Assembly (NCBI RefSeq): GCF_009905375.1
Contig: NC_133648.1
Coordinates: forward strand, 310,574,565 to 310,638,564
Direction of reading: 5' to 3'
Length of the DNA: 64,000 bases
From: Apium graveolens
Lineage: Eukaryota > Streptophyta > Magnoliopsida > Apiales > Apiaceae
The notes beneath the pieces were generated by a model that ran no database searches, was not told the origin of the DNA, and was given only the letters and a program-made list of their open reading frames with translations. A program made the position numbers and the translations under genes. The first letter of the stretch is position 1; each line of letters opens with the position of its first letter. Positions 32,260-43,471 of this stretch are shown here, in pieces.

Positions 32260-34361
32260 GAATGTTAGTGAAAAAGACCTAGCTAGCTAGCCTCTTCTTT
32301 TATTTTTTTTAGCCCATTTACTCACATAAACATGACAATTCACATAATATATGGTTTTCAGTGAAAAAAACCTAGATAACCTCTTTTTCTAGTTTTTCTC
32401 ACACATAAAAACTTAGAAATGAAGATTTACATAATCAAATTGATTTCAGATATATCAAGTTCATATTATATTGAATTTGGTTAAGTTCAGGTTTAATTTT
32501 GAAACAAAATTATGAGAAAAAATTCGGATTAAATTAATTTTATACAAAAATATCATCTTAAATATAAAAGTTTATGATGAATACATAATTTATTAACTTA
32601 AATATAGTTTAATTAATATGAAATATAAGTTATGACTTTTTGAAATTATAACAACTAAACTAAAATTCAACTTTATTCAATTTTTAAATTTCAGATATAG
32701 ATACATATTCGATTTCATACTTTGAGTTATATTCTGTTCAAACAATTTATATTTGGTTTTGATCAATTGCTGATTACAACTAGATATAATGTTATTTTAG
32801 ATTATTTTCTGTTAAATTTTTGGTTTAGATAATTTTTAGATTGTGGATCAGATTGAATTTTGGATCAGTATCGTATAATCTATATTGAATATAAATTCAG
32901 ATCTCAGTTTTATGAATTTCCATCAGGTTCTTCGAATCTGGATACAATTTGTTAGGCCTATATATATACGCCAACATGATTTTCCTTGCGAATTGAGGTG
33001 TGGCCTCTGTTCAAGTTTTTCAGTCATGCGAGATTTCTTGTTTATGTTTTATCCTCGAAGTGAATTCGCACTATCCTAGCACAATGTGTAGGTGGAGCAA
33101 ATTTCTCTTGAATAACAACAGTGTCCCTTGTATGATCAGGTTATCTTATATTTTAGAGACATATAAGTAACCTTTATTTCTTATTGGGGTATAACATTGC
33201 TTTTATTGATTATACAAGTTGTTGCCTTCATGATTAAATTCTTTAATTAATTTTAATTGCATATTCCTAACTTGTTATTTGAATTTAATTTATTTCCATG
33301 TAGTTGTGTGTGACATTTTTTCAGTTTTACCAAGGTATACACTAGTATACTTGGATATAAGGGATATATATTTGATGTACGGAGAGTTGTATTTTTGACT
33401 CATTTTAATAAAAAATGTGAAATGATATATATTTACGGATTACTTATGGGTTACCTAGTGACACCCCTTAATTAAAATCAGAACAAATAACTTACTAAAA
33501 ATCACTAAAATTAAAATCAATCACCAAAAAATTAAACATATATAATGACCATCCAACACCACTATCAATACTATCTATGATATGAACGTCGATCTCACCT
33601 ACCCATGCGTTAGCATGCTACCGTCACCACCCTTTTCACCATTATCAAACCACCATAACTACCACCCACCGCCACGAAAATTACCAAATTTAATTAAGCT
33701 ATACAACATCACAAGTTGTTGATTCACTAAAATAAATGTCAATCACAACTTCTTTTATTCAAATTACAAAATTTTATATGCAAATCACTAAATTTTGAAT
33801 ACAAATCACCAAATTTTTGAAACAAAATCGATAATGACATTCAAATATGAATATAAGTAGTTCTGTTAAGAGGCTATTTTATCATACTATAGTGATGAAA
33901 CCAGATCATAAAATAACAATAACAGTATATTTATGTCTTTGACGAATATAAGACATATATGGTGTATATATAAAATAATGAAGACTTATTCGGAACTCTT
34001 GAAAAATGTCGATTTTGTATGACGTTTTGCGGCAGTTTGTGGTGTTGGGCGATGATTGTGAAGAAAGAACATAAATAAGTTTACACATATATGTATTATA
34101 TATATGATGAGATGAAATGAAGGTTAGAGGTGATGTAAAAATAAATGTTTAGATTTGATGTTGATGTGCACTTAATACTAATTCTAGACATGACAAATGT
34201 GCATTGAAAATATATATACCTAAGTTACACAAAAATTTTACTTAAAAATCATTTAACATTAATGAAATAGTTTAAAATGTTTATGTAGTATATTCACATT
34301 TATCCAAAATTATTCTACGATGGTTATATTTTAAAATTATTCTTGTAGTGTAGTTAGGCTC

Positions 34362-34445
34362 GAAAAATTTAACGAACATTTTTGTTGTTCGAGCTCGAGC
34401 TCTTAACGAGCTGAGCCGGACCGAACTTTTAAGGAGTCGAGTTCA
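34362..34445. repeat. GAGCTC-rich inverted repeat
   Basis: tgttcgagctcgagctctta followed by aacgagctgagccggaccga forms overlapping short palindromes. Blocks like this are common in dispersed plant repeats; the family is not identified. Confidence 0.45.
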
Positions 34446-35709
34446 AACTGATAAAATAATATAATTGTTGGAATCTTGTTTTATTTGTAAATATTTTATT
34501 GTAACCCTACCTAGTATACAAATAGTAATTTTAATTTTTTTGTTTTTGAAGTATTTATTTGACTTTTTAATATTAGATAATGATATAATGTAGATAATAC
34601 ATGATGTTGTAGTTATTAAAAAAAATGATACAATGATTGTATTATAGTTAATTTAAATAAATTTAAATAAAATTCTAAGGGATTATCATGTATCTTTAAT
34701 GATATAGCTAGTTACTCATAATAAAACCTTACCTGGTCTTTATGCCTTGCACATCTGTACCAGAAATGGAGTACAACATGCCGTAGTTTCTCAGTTCAAA
34801 GACCTTGTAGATGCTGATCTCGATAAGGGAAATAAAAAAAAATTCATATCAGAATTAAGGATCATTCTATGTTTAGAATTATAGTCTTAATTTTCCTTTT
34901 TTAAGAATAAACAAAAATAAGTTGTATTCTTGCCTATGTTGGGCACAAAAAGTTACTGCTTTAGCATTTACATTATCAATCTGGAGAGAACTGCACCATT
35001 TCAGTAACTCTGATTCAAAAACAAGGAAGCCAGTATCTGGGTGACCATTTTGAATGTATCTGACACCATTTGATGGGATTGCATGAGTAAAGAAATTACT
35101 GAGGAAGTAAAAAACTAAAAATACATGGAAACTTCTGAGAGTACAAGTAATATACGCACTCAATTCTTGTGGTCCTGCATTTCAAGGAGATGTAATTATC
35201 TGATTTGAAAGCTGAGGCAGTGATGACCGAATCATTGAACTTATTGTAAAATATTCTCCCAATATATTCTTCTGAACTCAAATTCAGAATTCATATCCTT
35301 TGATTGGTTTCTGAAGCCATGCCATGCATAAAAAGTTTAAATGAACAGGTCTTTTTTAACATGTATCTCATGATGATCATCTAAGAAAAAAGATTACCTC
35401 GGCTAAATGCAACACAAACACCAGACATCAAAAGAGCAAAGACAACGCCATGAGCAGATACTATATCATTAACCTCTTTTTGCCATTCAGGAGACGGTAG
35501 CTCCGTTGCAGACTGCCCTTGTGGATCATGGGTATCATACTCCTCCTGATTGAAAATTACATCAACAAATCCCCATGAGTAATCATAAAAAAGAATCGGT
35601 CAACTAACAAGGTCAACAAATATCGGACATGAAGTCCATATCATCTGAGGCTCATATTTAAATACATACACATAAATTGACACCTTCATTAAGAATATAT
35701 AGCTACAGT

Positions 35710-35995
35710 AAGAGCATCTACAATAAAGGCACCTTGAGAGGTGTCAATCATGTTCAACACATCTTAAATAATAATTAAAAAAATCTACTTCATATATGTC
35801 GTATTTGACACACTTTTAAGTCGAATCGTTGACCTGCACCCTATATAAGATTTCGTAGATGGTCCCCAAAAGAGTGCCTAAAGTTGTTGCAAATTCACTT
35901 GGCACTTGATGGACAACTTTTTCACTCAAATTAGGAAATCACTCAAGATAGTCAAGCCACATACGAGTGATGGTCACTAATGGTGCTCTATCCCT
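35710..35995. mobile_element. Possible MITE
   Basis: Begins near 'agagcatctacaataaagg' and ends 'actaatggtgctctatcc', giving short imperfect inverted ends (AGAGCAT.../...TGCTCT). Size of about 280 bp suits a MITE. No target duplication is evident, so this remains tentative. Confidence 0.3.
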
Positions 35996-36088
35996 AGATT
36001 CTTAGTCATAAATTCATTGTTGATTAACAAAACCTGATAGGATACTTGACAACAATTATTCCACCATACTAGGTTTGCCAAGTAATTA

Positions 36089-36150
36089 GTACATATATAT
36101 ATATATAGATATATAGATATAGATATATATGTATGTGTGTGGGGGGCATT
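36089..36150. repeat. TA/GATA/TG low-complexity tract
   Basis: tatatatatagatatataga and continuing into gtatgtgtgtggggggc. Simple repeat only. Confidence 0.85.
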
Positions 36151-36304
36151 TTGGTCTCACAAACTGTGGTCACCAATGCCACATCATCTTTTTGGATCCC
36201 AAGTGTGGACGTCAGCGTTGATACATCAGCATAGTGGGTCCTAGATGTTGACCTCAGCTGTGCAACGTGAACATAATCTTCCCGAGCTATATATCATATG
36301 TGAT

Positions 36305-36424
36305 TGTTGGAATAATCTTAAACTTAGTTGTTATTAATTATTTGTTTTGTTTAGTTATTTATTTGTATGAAGTTTGTTTTATTCCTGCATGGTAGTGACT
36401 GTTGCTGCATGCCTAGAAAGTAGC
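36305..36424 (+). repeat. Possible copia LTR start
   Basis: TGTTGGAATAATCTTAAACTTAG resembles the start of the copia 3' LTR in the duplicated segments (TGTTGAAAATATAATTTAAG). It directly precedes the palindrome. Only the first few dozen bases look alike, so relationship is uncertain. Confidence 0.3.
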
Positions 36425-36888
36425 GGGTGATGGAGTAGAAGTAGGAGTAGTTCCTTGTTTTTAGGTGCCACCTCTGTAGCTTTAGGTGTTTAAATTCAAG
36501 CAAGTTGTATGTATTTTTGTTTTCTTATCAGTAGTGAAATCAAAGGTAATACAATGTAGTCCTAAAGAGCATTTTGGTCTTGTACATATCAACTTTCCAT
36601 CATGTTTATTCTGCAGTAATCATTCTAGTATTTATTTTCAACATGATGGAATAAATACTCCTAGGACATGATGGAAAATAAATACTAGAATGATTACTGC
36701 AGAATAAACATGATGGAAAGTTGATATGTACAAGACCAAAATGATGTGTAGGACTACATTGTATTACCTTTGATTTCACTACTGATAAGAAAATAAAAAT
36801 ACATACAACTTGCTTGAATTTAAACACCTAAAGCTACAGAGGTGGCACCTAAAAACAAGGAACTACTCCTACTTCTACTCCATCAGCC
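36425..36888. repeat. Large palindrome, 215-bp arms, 34-bp spacer
   Basis: 36425-36639 is the reverse complement of 36674-36888 with only a few mismatches (for example agagcatt versus acatcatt, and tttttgtttt versus tttttatttt). The spacer at 36640-36673 carries two copies of catgatgga. Both strands therefore show the same open frame (36486-36671 plus, 36827-36606 minus, 'MFKFKQVVCIF...'), which is a mirror artefact, not two genes. The right arm merges into duplicated segment B; copy A has only the part of that arm from 5403 on. Confidence 0.93.
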
Positions 36889-37061
36889 TTGTTCAATAGT
36901 GTTGCACATTGCAACACTACAACTGAGCTGCAACACAAGATTTGTGTCTATTGTAACATCATTTTTATAGTATTGCAGTTACTTAAACAATTTGGGCAAT
37001 TATAACAGAAAGTTATCATTGCATTATAAAAATATAGCATATGGCCATCTATGGCGTAGTC
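36877..37061. mobile_element. Relic CACTA terminus (copy B)
   Basis: Same relic as 5480-5664. Here the end reads 'ccatctatggcgtagtc', whose reverse complement GACTACGCCATAGATGG is closer to the CACTACGCCATAGATTGG terminal repeat of the element at 13055. Subterminal ttgcaac/attgtaac motifs precede it. Confidence 0.52.
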
Positions 37062-37226
37062 TATAATCATAAACCATCGTGCAAGTTACAACTAGAAATC
37101 CATGTACTGATTCATGCGTTGCAACTAAAATTCATGAGCCCCGGTTTTTGATCAATAGCAAAATTCATAGTAGGATGAAATTAATTTTGATTTTATGATC
37201 AACTATCGCTTCCTTAAATCCTTGAT

Positions 37227-40200
37227 ATTCTCCTTAAACAGGTATGCACCCATAAATTTTCTAGTTCAAATTGAATGGATTTGTGACTAATATCAAAACT
37301 TTGGGAGACAATCGAGGAAAAATACGTGGTGAAGACCTCCTTCATTCAGTACCAGCATAAATGGAGAAGAAATTTAGAAACATTTTAGAAACATTGTAAG
37401 TCTTAGTCAATTACTACAAAATAGGAACATGGGTGTTAAATGTCAGCTATTTGTAGGTATATGATAGAGTAGGAAGGTTACTTATGAAGGTAAAAAAGAC
37501 AATAAACTAGTAGACTTTATAAGATTTTGCTTGAAACTAGCAAAATGTTAATATGAGCATACGGTTTATACTAAATGTCAAGGGAGATGTTGATCTGATG
37601 ATTACGGGTAACAATGTAAGTAACATCAACAAATTCAAGAGGCATATGAACTAGAATTTTGAAACGGATTACCTTGGAATATTGTCCTACTAATTGGGTT
37701 TTAAAATGGACCTATAAAAGATATTTATAGAGTTAAAGCAAGCAACATAAATAAAAAATTCTTCTCGTAAGGCTTTACTTAGTGAATGCAATATTATCAA
37801 ATATCCAATGGAAATTAATATTCGACTGAGCAAAACTGGGGGAAGGCGGTAAAGTTTATTATTTTTAAGAGTTTGATAGTCTTAGGTATTTTGTTCATCC
37901 CAATAGAATATAGCGTTCCATGTTAGTATCGTTAGTAGGTACATAGAGCGTCCCACGACTCTTCACATGAATCTACTAAAGTGAGTTTTAAGATACATGA
38001 AGGGAAATGTCGATTGTGGTTTGTGCTACGCAAAGGGGACCGGAAATTACTTACTTTTAAGATACTAAGATAGTGAATTAACATGTAACACTGAGGATTA
38101 AAAGAGCCTTGGTGAAATGGCATTTTTTTTGAAAGATAGTGATCACTTGGGTATCTTAGAAATGTTAATGCGTGTCTTTGAGTTTGTGCGAAGCTGAGTT
38201 TATGGCCGCTACAGGTGTTGTCTGTCATAAGGTGTAGCTTTGTAATTTACTTGGTTGGATTACAAATAAGAAGCATCATCCAGTGGTAATTAATATAGAC
38301 AATAAATTGTTGATATACTTGACCAAAAATCATGTTTTCCATTGGAGGAGTAAGCATATCGATATTCAATATATCTTTATGTGATATTGTATGGAACATG
38401 GAAAAATTATAATCAGACATATTAGTTTAGGATACAGCGTGCAGATATTCTAAGCAAAGCCACGTGGCTACTGTAAAGTGGAGAGAATGAGAGATTTGCT
38501 TAGCATTAAAAATCTGCAGTCTGGAGTTTAGATTACGGGGTTGTATGTTGAAAATATAATTTAAGCTTAAGTTCAATTAATAATTGTTATTGTTAAAATA
38601 TTCACTAGAGCACATGAGAATAAGTCTTAGCATAGTTAAGTTTTTTAGGACTTAGTTTTAGTAAGTGGTATCATTATATGAGCCTAATGCTTATTTCTAG
38701 CTAGCTACTATTTCCATTATAGAGTAATTTGTATTCAGTTGTTCGTTAAAGAAGTAATACAATATTTTGCATTACTATATATTCTCTCCTGTATATACAA
38801 TTTTCCTATTAACTTCATTTCGTGGATTGAAGCTTGCATTACAACACCCTTTTACTCCGTGAAAATCAATGGTGCTCTCTCCGAGTTTTTCAAGGGTGCT
38901 AAGGGCCTTCGTCAAGGTGACCCCTTATCTCCATATCTTTTTACTCTAGGAATGAACGTTTTAACCTTGCTTCTCCAATCCAATAATCCATTGTTTCGAT
39001 TTCACTGGAAATGCAAAGGTTTATAACTTAACCATCTTCTTTTTACGGACGATGTTCTGCTCTTTTCTCACAGGGACAAAAATTCTATAAACCACCTGAT
39101 GCATTGTTTAGAGAAATTTTCACGTGCTAGTGGTCTTAGCCCTAATGCTCACAAAAGCTCAGTTTTCTTTAGCAATTGCAAGGAAGATGTTATTTGTTGG
39201 TTTGATGATGCCTTTAGAATTCCTCATGGTTGTCTACTGGTCTCGTTCTTGGGTGTTCCTCTTATTTCTTCGAAACTTTGCATTGATGATTGCCTTCCCC
39301 TTATCGACAAATTAACTACTAGAATGAATCTCTGGACTACATTGTTTCTCTCTCTAGCAGGACGTGTTCAGTTGATCAGAGCTATTCTTTGTTCTATAGA
39401 GGCGTATTGGACTAACCACTTCATTCTTCTGAGAGCTGTGCATAAGCACATCCTGCAGTTGATGACAAGGTTTTTATGGAAAGGGGACCACTCAAAAGTT
39501 AGAGGAGCCAAGGTCTGCTGGAGTGATATCTCCCTCCCCAAGGATGAGGGAGGTTTAGGGCTCCGTAACCCTGAGGAGTGGAATTATTCCCAATTACTCC
39601 TACACTTGTGTAGAGTAGTAAACAAGGATTACTCTCTTTGGGTGTCTTGGGTGTACTCAACTCATCTCAAATCTAAAAAATTTTGGGTCATGGAGATTCC
39701 GACTGATTGCTCATGGATTTGGAGGAAGGTGTTGAAACTAAGGCCTACTGCTCTTCAGTTTCTTTGGTTTAACCTAGGGGATGGAAGAGCCACCTCTTTA
39801 TGGTTTGACCCATGGTGGCATCACAAATGTTTAGCCAAAATAAAACACGATTTGATTTACCTACAAGTGAACTTAAGGAAAAAAGCCACGGTCAATGATC
39901 TCATTCATACTGGAAGGTGGTGCCTTCCTAGTCTTAACGCTCGACTGAGACATCTTAGTGCCAACTTGGTACAATGGCTTGCTCACTTTGATAACCCGGA
40001 CTTCAACCTTTCAAAAGTTGATACTTTAAGTTGGGAGTTGAGGCCCCTAAAGCACCTCAGGATCCGGCACATCTAGGACTCGATCAGAACTCGAGCTACA
40101 AAAGAACAGTGGAGCTCCTTCATTTGGCACCGTCTTAGTGTCCCACGCTATGCTCATCACGAATGGATTGTTTATCGAGGGAGGCTCCCAACATTCACCA

Positions 40201-40990
40201 GACTCGCTCGCTTTGGGCTTCAGGTTTCTCCTTTTTGTAATCTTTGTGTAGGAGGGATTGAAACTAGTGACCACATTTTTGTTCACTATACTTACAGTAG
40301 ATCAATTCTCTCGAGGTTGGCCTTCTCTCTTAGGCTCCCTATCACTGGAATTTCCTGGAATGATTTGATCATGGACTCAAATAGAATTTCTCATAAGGGG
40401 CGTAGTACTTTGGGGCTTCTTGCTTTGCAGGTGTTCTGCTATCATTTTTGGCGAGAGAGGAATGCTAGACTGCATGACAAAGGGGTCTGAGACCCGTCTT
40501 TGGTTCTTAATGGAATTATGCTAGATATTGAAACTCTATTCATATCTTCAAAGTGGTTCAAGAACCTAGATTGTATAGGGATTTTTTGTAGTTTGTTTTT
40601 GTAGGACCTTGTGCTTTCTATTCTCAATCTTTTATGCTAATATTGATCATAGATAGTCTTCTCTAGGTCTACTAGAGCAAGGGTTAATCCCTCTTTCTTG
40701 TTAATATATATTTAATTTACCAAAAAAAAAATTTACTTTCTGAGTTTTGTGTTTATATATATACCAGAGTTTATGTCAATATATTTTGAACGATCCATCA
40801 TAACCCTCTCATTTTTCAAATTATTATTATTACTATTCTTAATCTCCGATCATTATTATATTCTTTATATTTACGAGAATCTAATATGACTTATATACTT
40901 CAGTTTTTTTATTAGACAAAAGCTAATAATTCTATAAGACAAAGACGTTATTGGTCTTGTAGGCAGTTTACATAGCGGACGGCTGAAAAA
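37227..40990 (+). pseudogene. Decayed Ty1/copia retrotransposon (copy B), split by a LINE
   Basis: Colinear with the relic at 5830-7600 and carrying the same gag, RT and RNase H remnants ('ITWVS', 'CEAEFMAATGV', 'HIDIQYIFM'). Its likely 3' LTR begins at TGTTGAAAATAT (38546) and is interrupted at 38800 by the LINE, resuming at about 40731. The internal deletion of integrase is shared with copy A, so it predates the duplication. Confidence 0.8.
38801..40730 (+). mobile_element. 5'-truncated L1-like LINE
   Basis: Present only in copy B, between 'gtatatacaa' and 'tttactttctgag', which are adjacent in copy A (about 7386). It ends in a run of ten A. One long plus frame starts inside the RT domain ('FISWIEACITTPFYSVKING', 'GLRQGDPLSPYLF'), passes 'LLFTDDVLLFSH' (the catalytic F/YxDD position), 'SRASGLSPNAHKSS', 'LSLAGRVQLIRAIL', and ends with the zf-RVT domain ('TRLARFGLQVSPFCNLC', 'ETSDHIF'). 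Only three in-frame stops (39024 TAA, 40074 TAG, about 40487 TGA) interrupt an otherwise open frame, so insertion is comparatively recent. The first two-thirds of the element is missing, the usual outcome of incomplete target-primed reverse transcription. Confidence 0.92.
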
Positions 40991-41839
40991 ATGATTTATG
41001 TTAACATATCAAAGGAGGACGAACAACGATCAATTTTATCGGTTAATAAATTCCACAAAGGGAATAATTTTGCGAAACATGCCATAAAAGGGAGAACTTA
41101 GTGAAACATTAATATGTTCGAACAAATATAATTGATAGAAAGAAAACTAACTAAGAAAAGGGAGTGAAGCGAGGATGTGTAAGAGAATGCTTTGTACGCT
41201 TCTGGTTACATTATACACAACGGGTAGATGATATATTTGCGGCTTGTCATCTTAAGAATTATAACACTTTTCGTTTCATCGATACCCATCGATATCAAAG
41301 ACTTGTTGAGGAAACCCATCCATCTTTTCTATTTTAGCACACGCATGAAAAGGCAGTTGTCATCATGATAGAGATTTCAATATTTGAAAACTTTAATTCA
41401 CTATAGATGTATCTCTTTTCTTTACGTATTTAACCTTGCAATCCATCAAAGTTATCAAAATCTGAAATGGTCAAGTTCTTGCATGAAGACTTCTATGGAA
41501 ATTTTGTAAATTTCTATTCATTTGTCAATATTGTATACATTTACTAGATTTTTTAATGGTGATAGGTAAATATTTTTAAATTCTTGATTTTTTCTGGATT
41601 CTTAAATTCTTAAATTTCCAATGTACAATTTGTATATGCATCTGTCACTTACGATGTTGTCGTGCAATACGTTGTTCGTCTATATGGGTGTGGTTTAGTT
41701 TGGTACCTATCAACCCTTTTTAATGGTACTGACTTTACAATTTAATTAATATTTAATAAATTTTAAATTTTATATTATTTATAGTTTTAATATAAATAAT
41801 AAATACTAAAATTAAATTAATATATAATTATAACCATAT
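40991..41839. other. Unannotated flank of copy B
   Basis: Equivalent of 7601-8495. No gene seen. Confidence 0.6.
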
Positions 41840-42320
41840 TGTTTTAGATAAAAATTTAGGATGTATTTATTGCTAGTGTTCGTGAGCTTCGAGGCTCGAT
41901 TTGACTACAGTTGTGCTTCATGACTCGATCTGCCTTAACAAGATACCTACGTACCTTTTTGTATGCCAAGGATCAAGTAAAAACGTAGTTCTAATTTATG
42001 GGGTGAGACCCCTTATATAGGCATGAGATGCCTTGAAATTAGATTAGGGTTAGGAGACTTGGTGAACAAGTCTCAAATTTAGAGTGGACTTTGGAGTCCT
42101 ATAATGCATGAAATTAAATCCTTATCTTATGAGATTTCTTGAAGGCATATCTCTAAAAAGTTGTGTCCTTATTTAGGCTTTAGTTATCAGCTGATTTTTT
42201 CCAAATTAATTAATATTCAGGGGATTTGGGCATTTATAAATGGGCCTTGTAAGCAGCCCAAGTCAGGTGTAATTAATTATGTATTAATGACATAATCGAG
42301 GTTTATTTTATCCCCTATCA
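41840..42320 (-). repeat. 3' LTR of Tat element B
   Basis: About 481 bp, TG...CA-bounded, TATA-like motif on the minus strand opposite 'ccccttatatagg' (near 42009-42022). A short deletion near 42209 relative to the LTR at 8496. Confidence 0.88.
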
Positions 42321-42340
42321 TTTGCCCCCCAACTTCTGGG
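42321..42340 (-). other. Polypurine tract of Tat element B
   Basis: Minus strand CCCAGAAGTTGGGGGGCAAA immediately before the 3' LTR start TGATAGGGG. Confidence 0.82.
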
Positions 42341-42625
42341 AAATCGTATTGGATTTTGCTGAATTTAAGTTCATTTAATTTTCAGGAATTTTCTAGAAAT
42401 TTTCCTTAATTTCCAGAAAATATTTATAATTTTGAGGAATTTTTAGGAATTTTCCTTAATTTCCAGAAAATATTTATAATTTTGAAGAATTTTCTATTTC
42501 CTTTTTTCTTTCTTTTTTTAATATATAATTTCGACGAGGAATCCATTCGATCGGGATCCTAGTCGAATTATGGTCCCAAAAGCCCTGGTCGAAGCTACTT
42601 TTGGTCAGGTTGGTTCGATCAGAAT

Positions 42626-42645
42626 CCTGACCGAATTCGGTCAGG
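42626..42645. repeat. Perfect 20-bp palindrome in the inverted-repeat cluster (copy B)
   Basis: CCTGACCGAATTCGGTCAGG, identical to 9296-9315. It lies in the equivalent cluster of GGTCGAAT motifs at about 42510-43030, upstream of the antisense promoter. Confidence 0.88.
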
Positions 42646-43298
42646 GACAATTCAAATATGACCGAATTATGCTCCCTTTTTGCCTTGCTCATGGAGTAAT
42701 TCGACCAGGATCATTCCACCAGGATTCCTGACCAAATTTGGTCAGGATTTAACGTTGACTTTGGGCTTTCTGATCAAATTAAGGGTCTTTAATTCTTGAT
42801 CGAAAGTTTATTCAACCGGTACCTTTCGATCAGGATCATGGCATTAGTTTAGGTCAGAATTTCTTGTTTTTAACATAATCTTGACTGAATTATCGGCCTA
42901 AAATTCCTGATCGTGGGTTATTTCGATTAGGATCATTCGATCAGAACTCCTGACCGAAAATAGGTCATGATTTTTTTGATTTTTGACCATAATTTTTTAG
43001 GTCGAGATTTTTGATTAAATTTTTACATCTTCAATCAGGATGCGCCTATAGGCTTTGTTGATGGGCTTTCCTTTTGGCCCATCTCTCCCTGGGATTTCCT
43101 TTTGGCCCATTATTTATCTGGGCTTTTCTTTTGGCCCACTATTCCAGAATATTCTGGAAACTGTAAATATATATTTATTATTATTATATTTGATTTATCC
43201 AGGAAATTTTCGGAACTTTCTTGATTTTGGGTTGGGCTTTTAACCTGTTATGACCGGCTGGTCTGCCCTTTTTACTGGCCCAATGACCTGTTTGGAGT

Positions 43299-43309
43299 CC
43301 TATATAAGA
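43299..43309 (+). promoter_or_regulatory. TATA box of the antisense gene (copy B)
   Basis: CCTATATAAGAG about 170 bases before the ATG at 43472, with the same CT-rich leader as in copy A. Sequence around it is nearly unchanged between copies. Confidence 0.72.
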
Positions 43310-43471
43310 GTGGGGGGAGTGAAGCGGTTTCTCACACTTCACTTTTTCATTTCTAAACTCTCCTTTCAAAATCTCCTTCCTCATCCTTAAAGCTTTTTCC
43401 GGGGAAATCAGCCTTTTCCAGCCACCTTCTTCCTCATTCCTCCACTTCAAGCTCTACTCCAACCTCCATTA

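Larger units (their letters stand above)
31792..34732 (-). other. 2.9-kb intron of the WD40-like gene
   Basis: Bounded by ...ACCAG|GTAAGG at 34732 and acaaacag|CCGG at 31792. Contains AT-rich sequence, a GATA microsatellite at 32231-32259 and a GAGCTC-rich inverted repeat near 34385-34440. No coding sequence supported. Most introns of this gene are short, so insertion of unrecognised elements is likely. Confidence 0.65.
30867..35545 (-). pseudogene. WD40-repeat-like (transducin-like) gene, lacking 5' exon, with in-frame stop
   Basis: Seven minus-strand exons join in frame: 35545-35398, 35310-35160, 35059-34934, 34813-34733, 31791-31602, 31498-31243, 31120-30867. The product, about 400 residues, reads 'HGVVFALLMSGVCVAF', 'IFYNKFNDSVITASAF', 'CRTTRIE|YIQNGHPDTGF', 'KVFELRNYGMLYSISG', 'HSIEDGCVLKSF', 'LVKQENENLQILD', 'FLTLRKEIVSV', 'GSIKISSILTGKCLAKI' and ends 'GEIYTGQRLGLVHIWSN'. 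I recognise this as the plant transducin/WD40-repeat-like family, of unknown function (Arabidopsis At2g38630/At3g54190 type). The ORF lacks an N-terminal exon: nothing suitable lies between 35546 and 36305. An in-frame TGA at 35291-35293 replaces a codon for Cys in my recollection of the family. The third intron has a GC donor. It is either a truncated pseudogene or a gene whose first exon was separated by the rearrangement at 36300. Confidence 0.82.

Noticed and set aside
36486..36827. Two near-identical open frames on opposite strands
   Set aside because: They are the same sequence read from the two arms of the palindrome; codons are AT-rich and no domain is visible.
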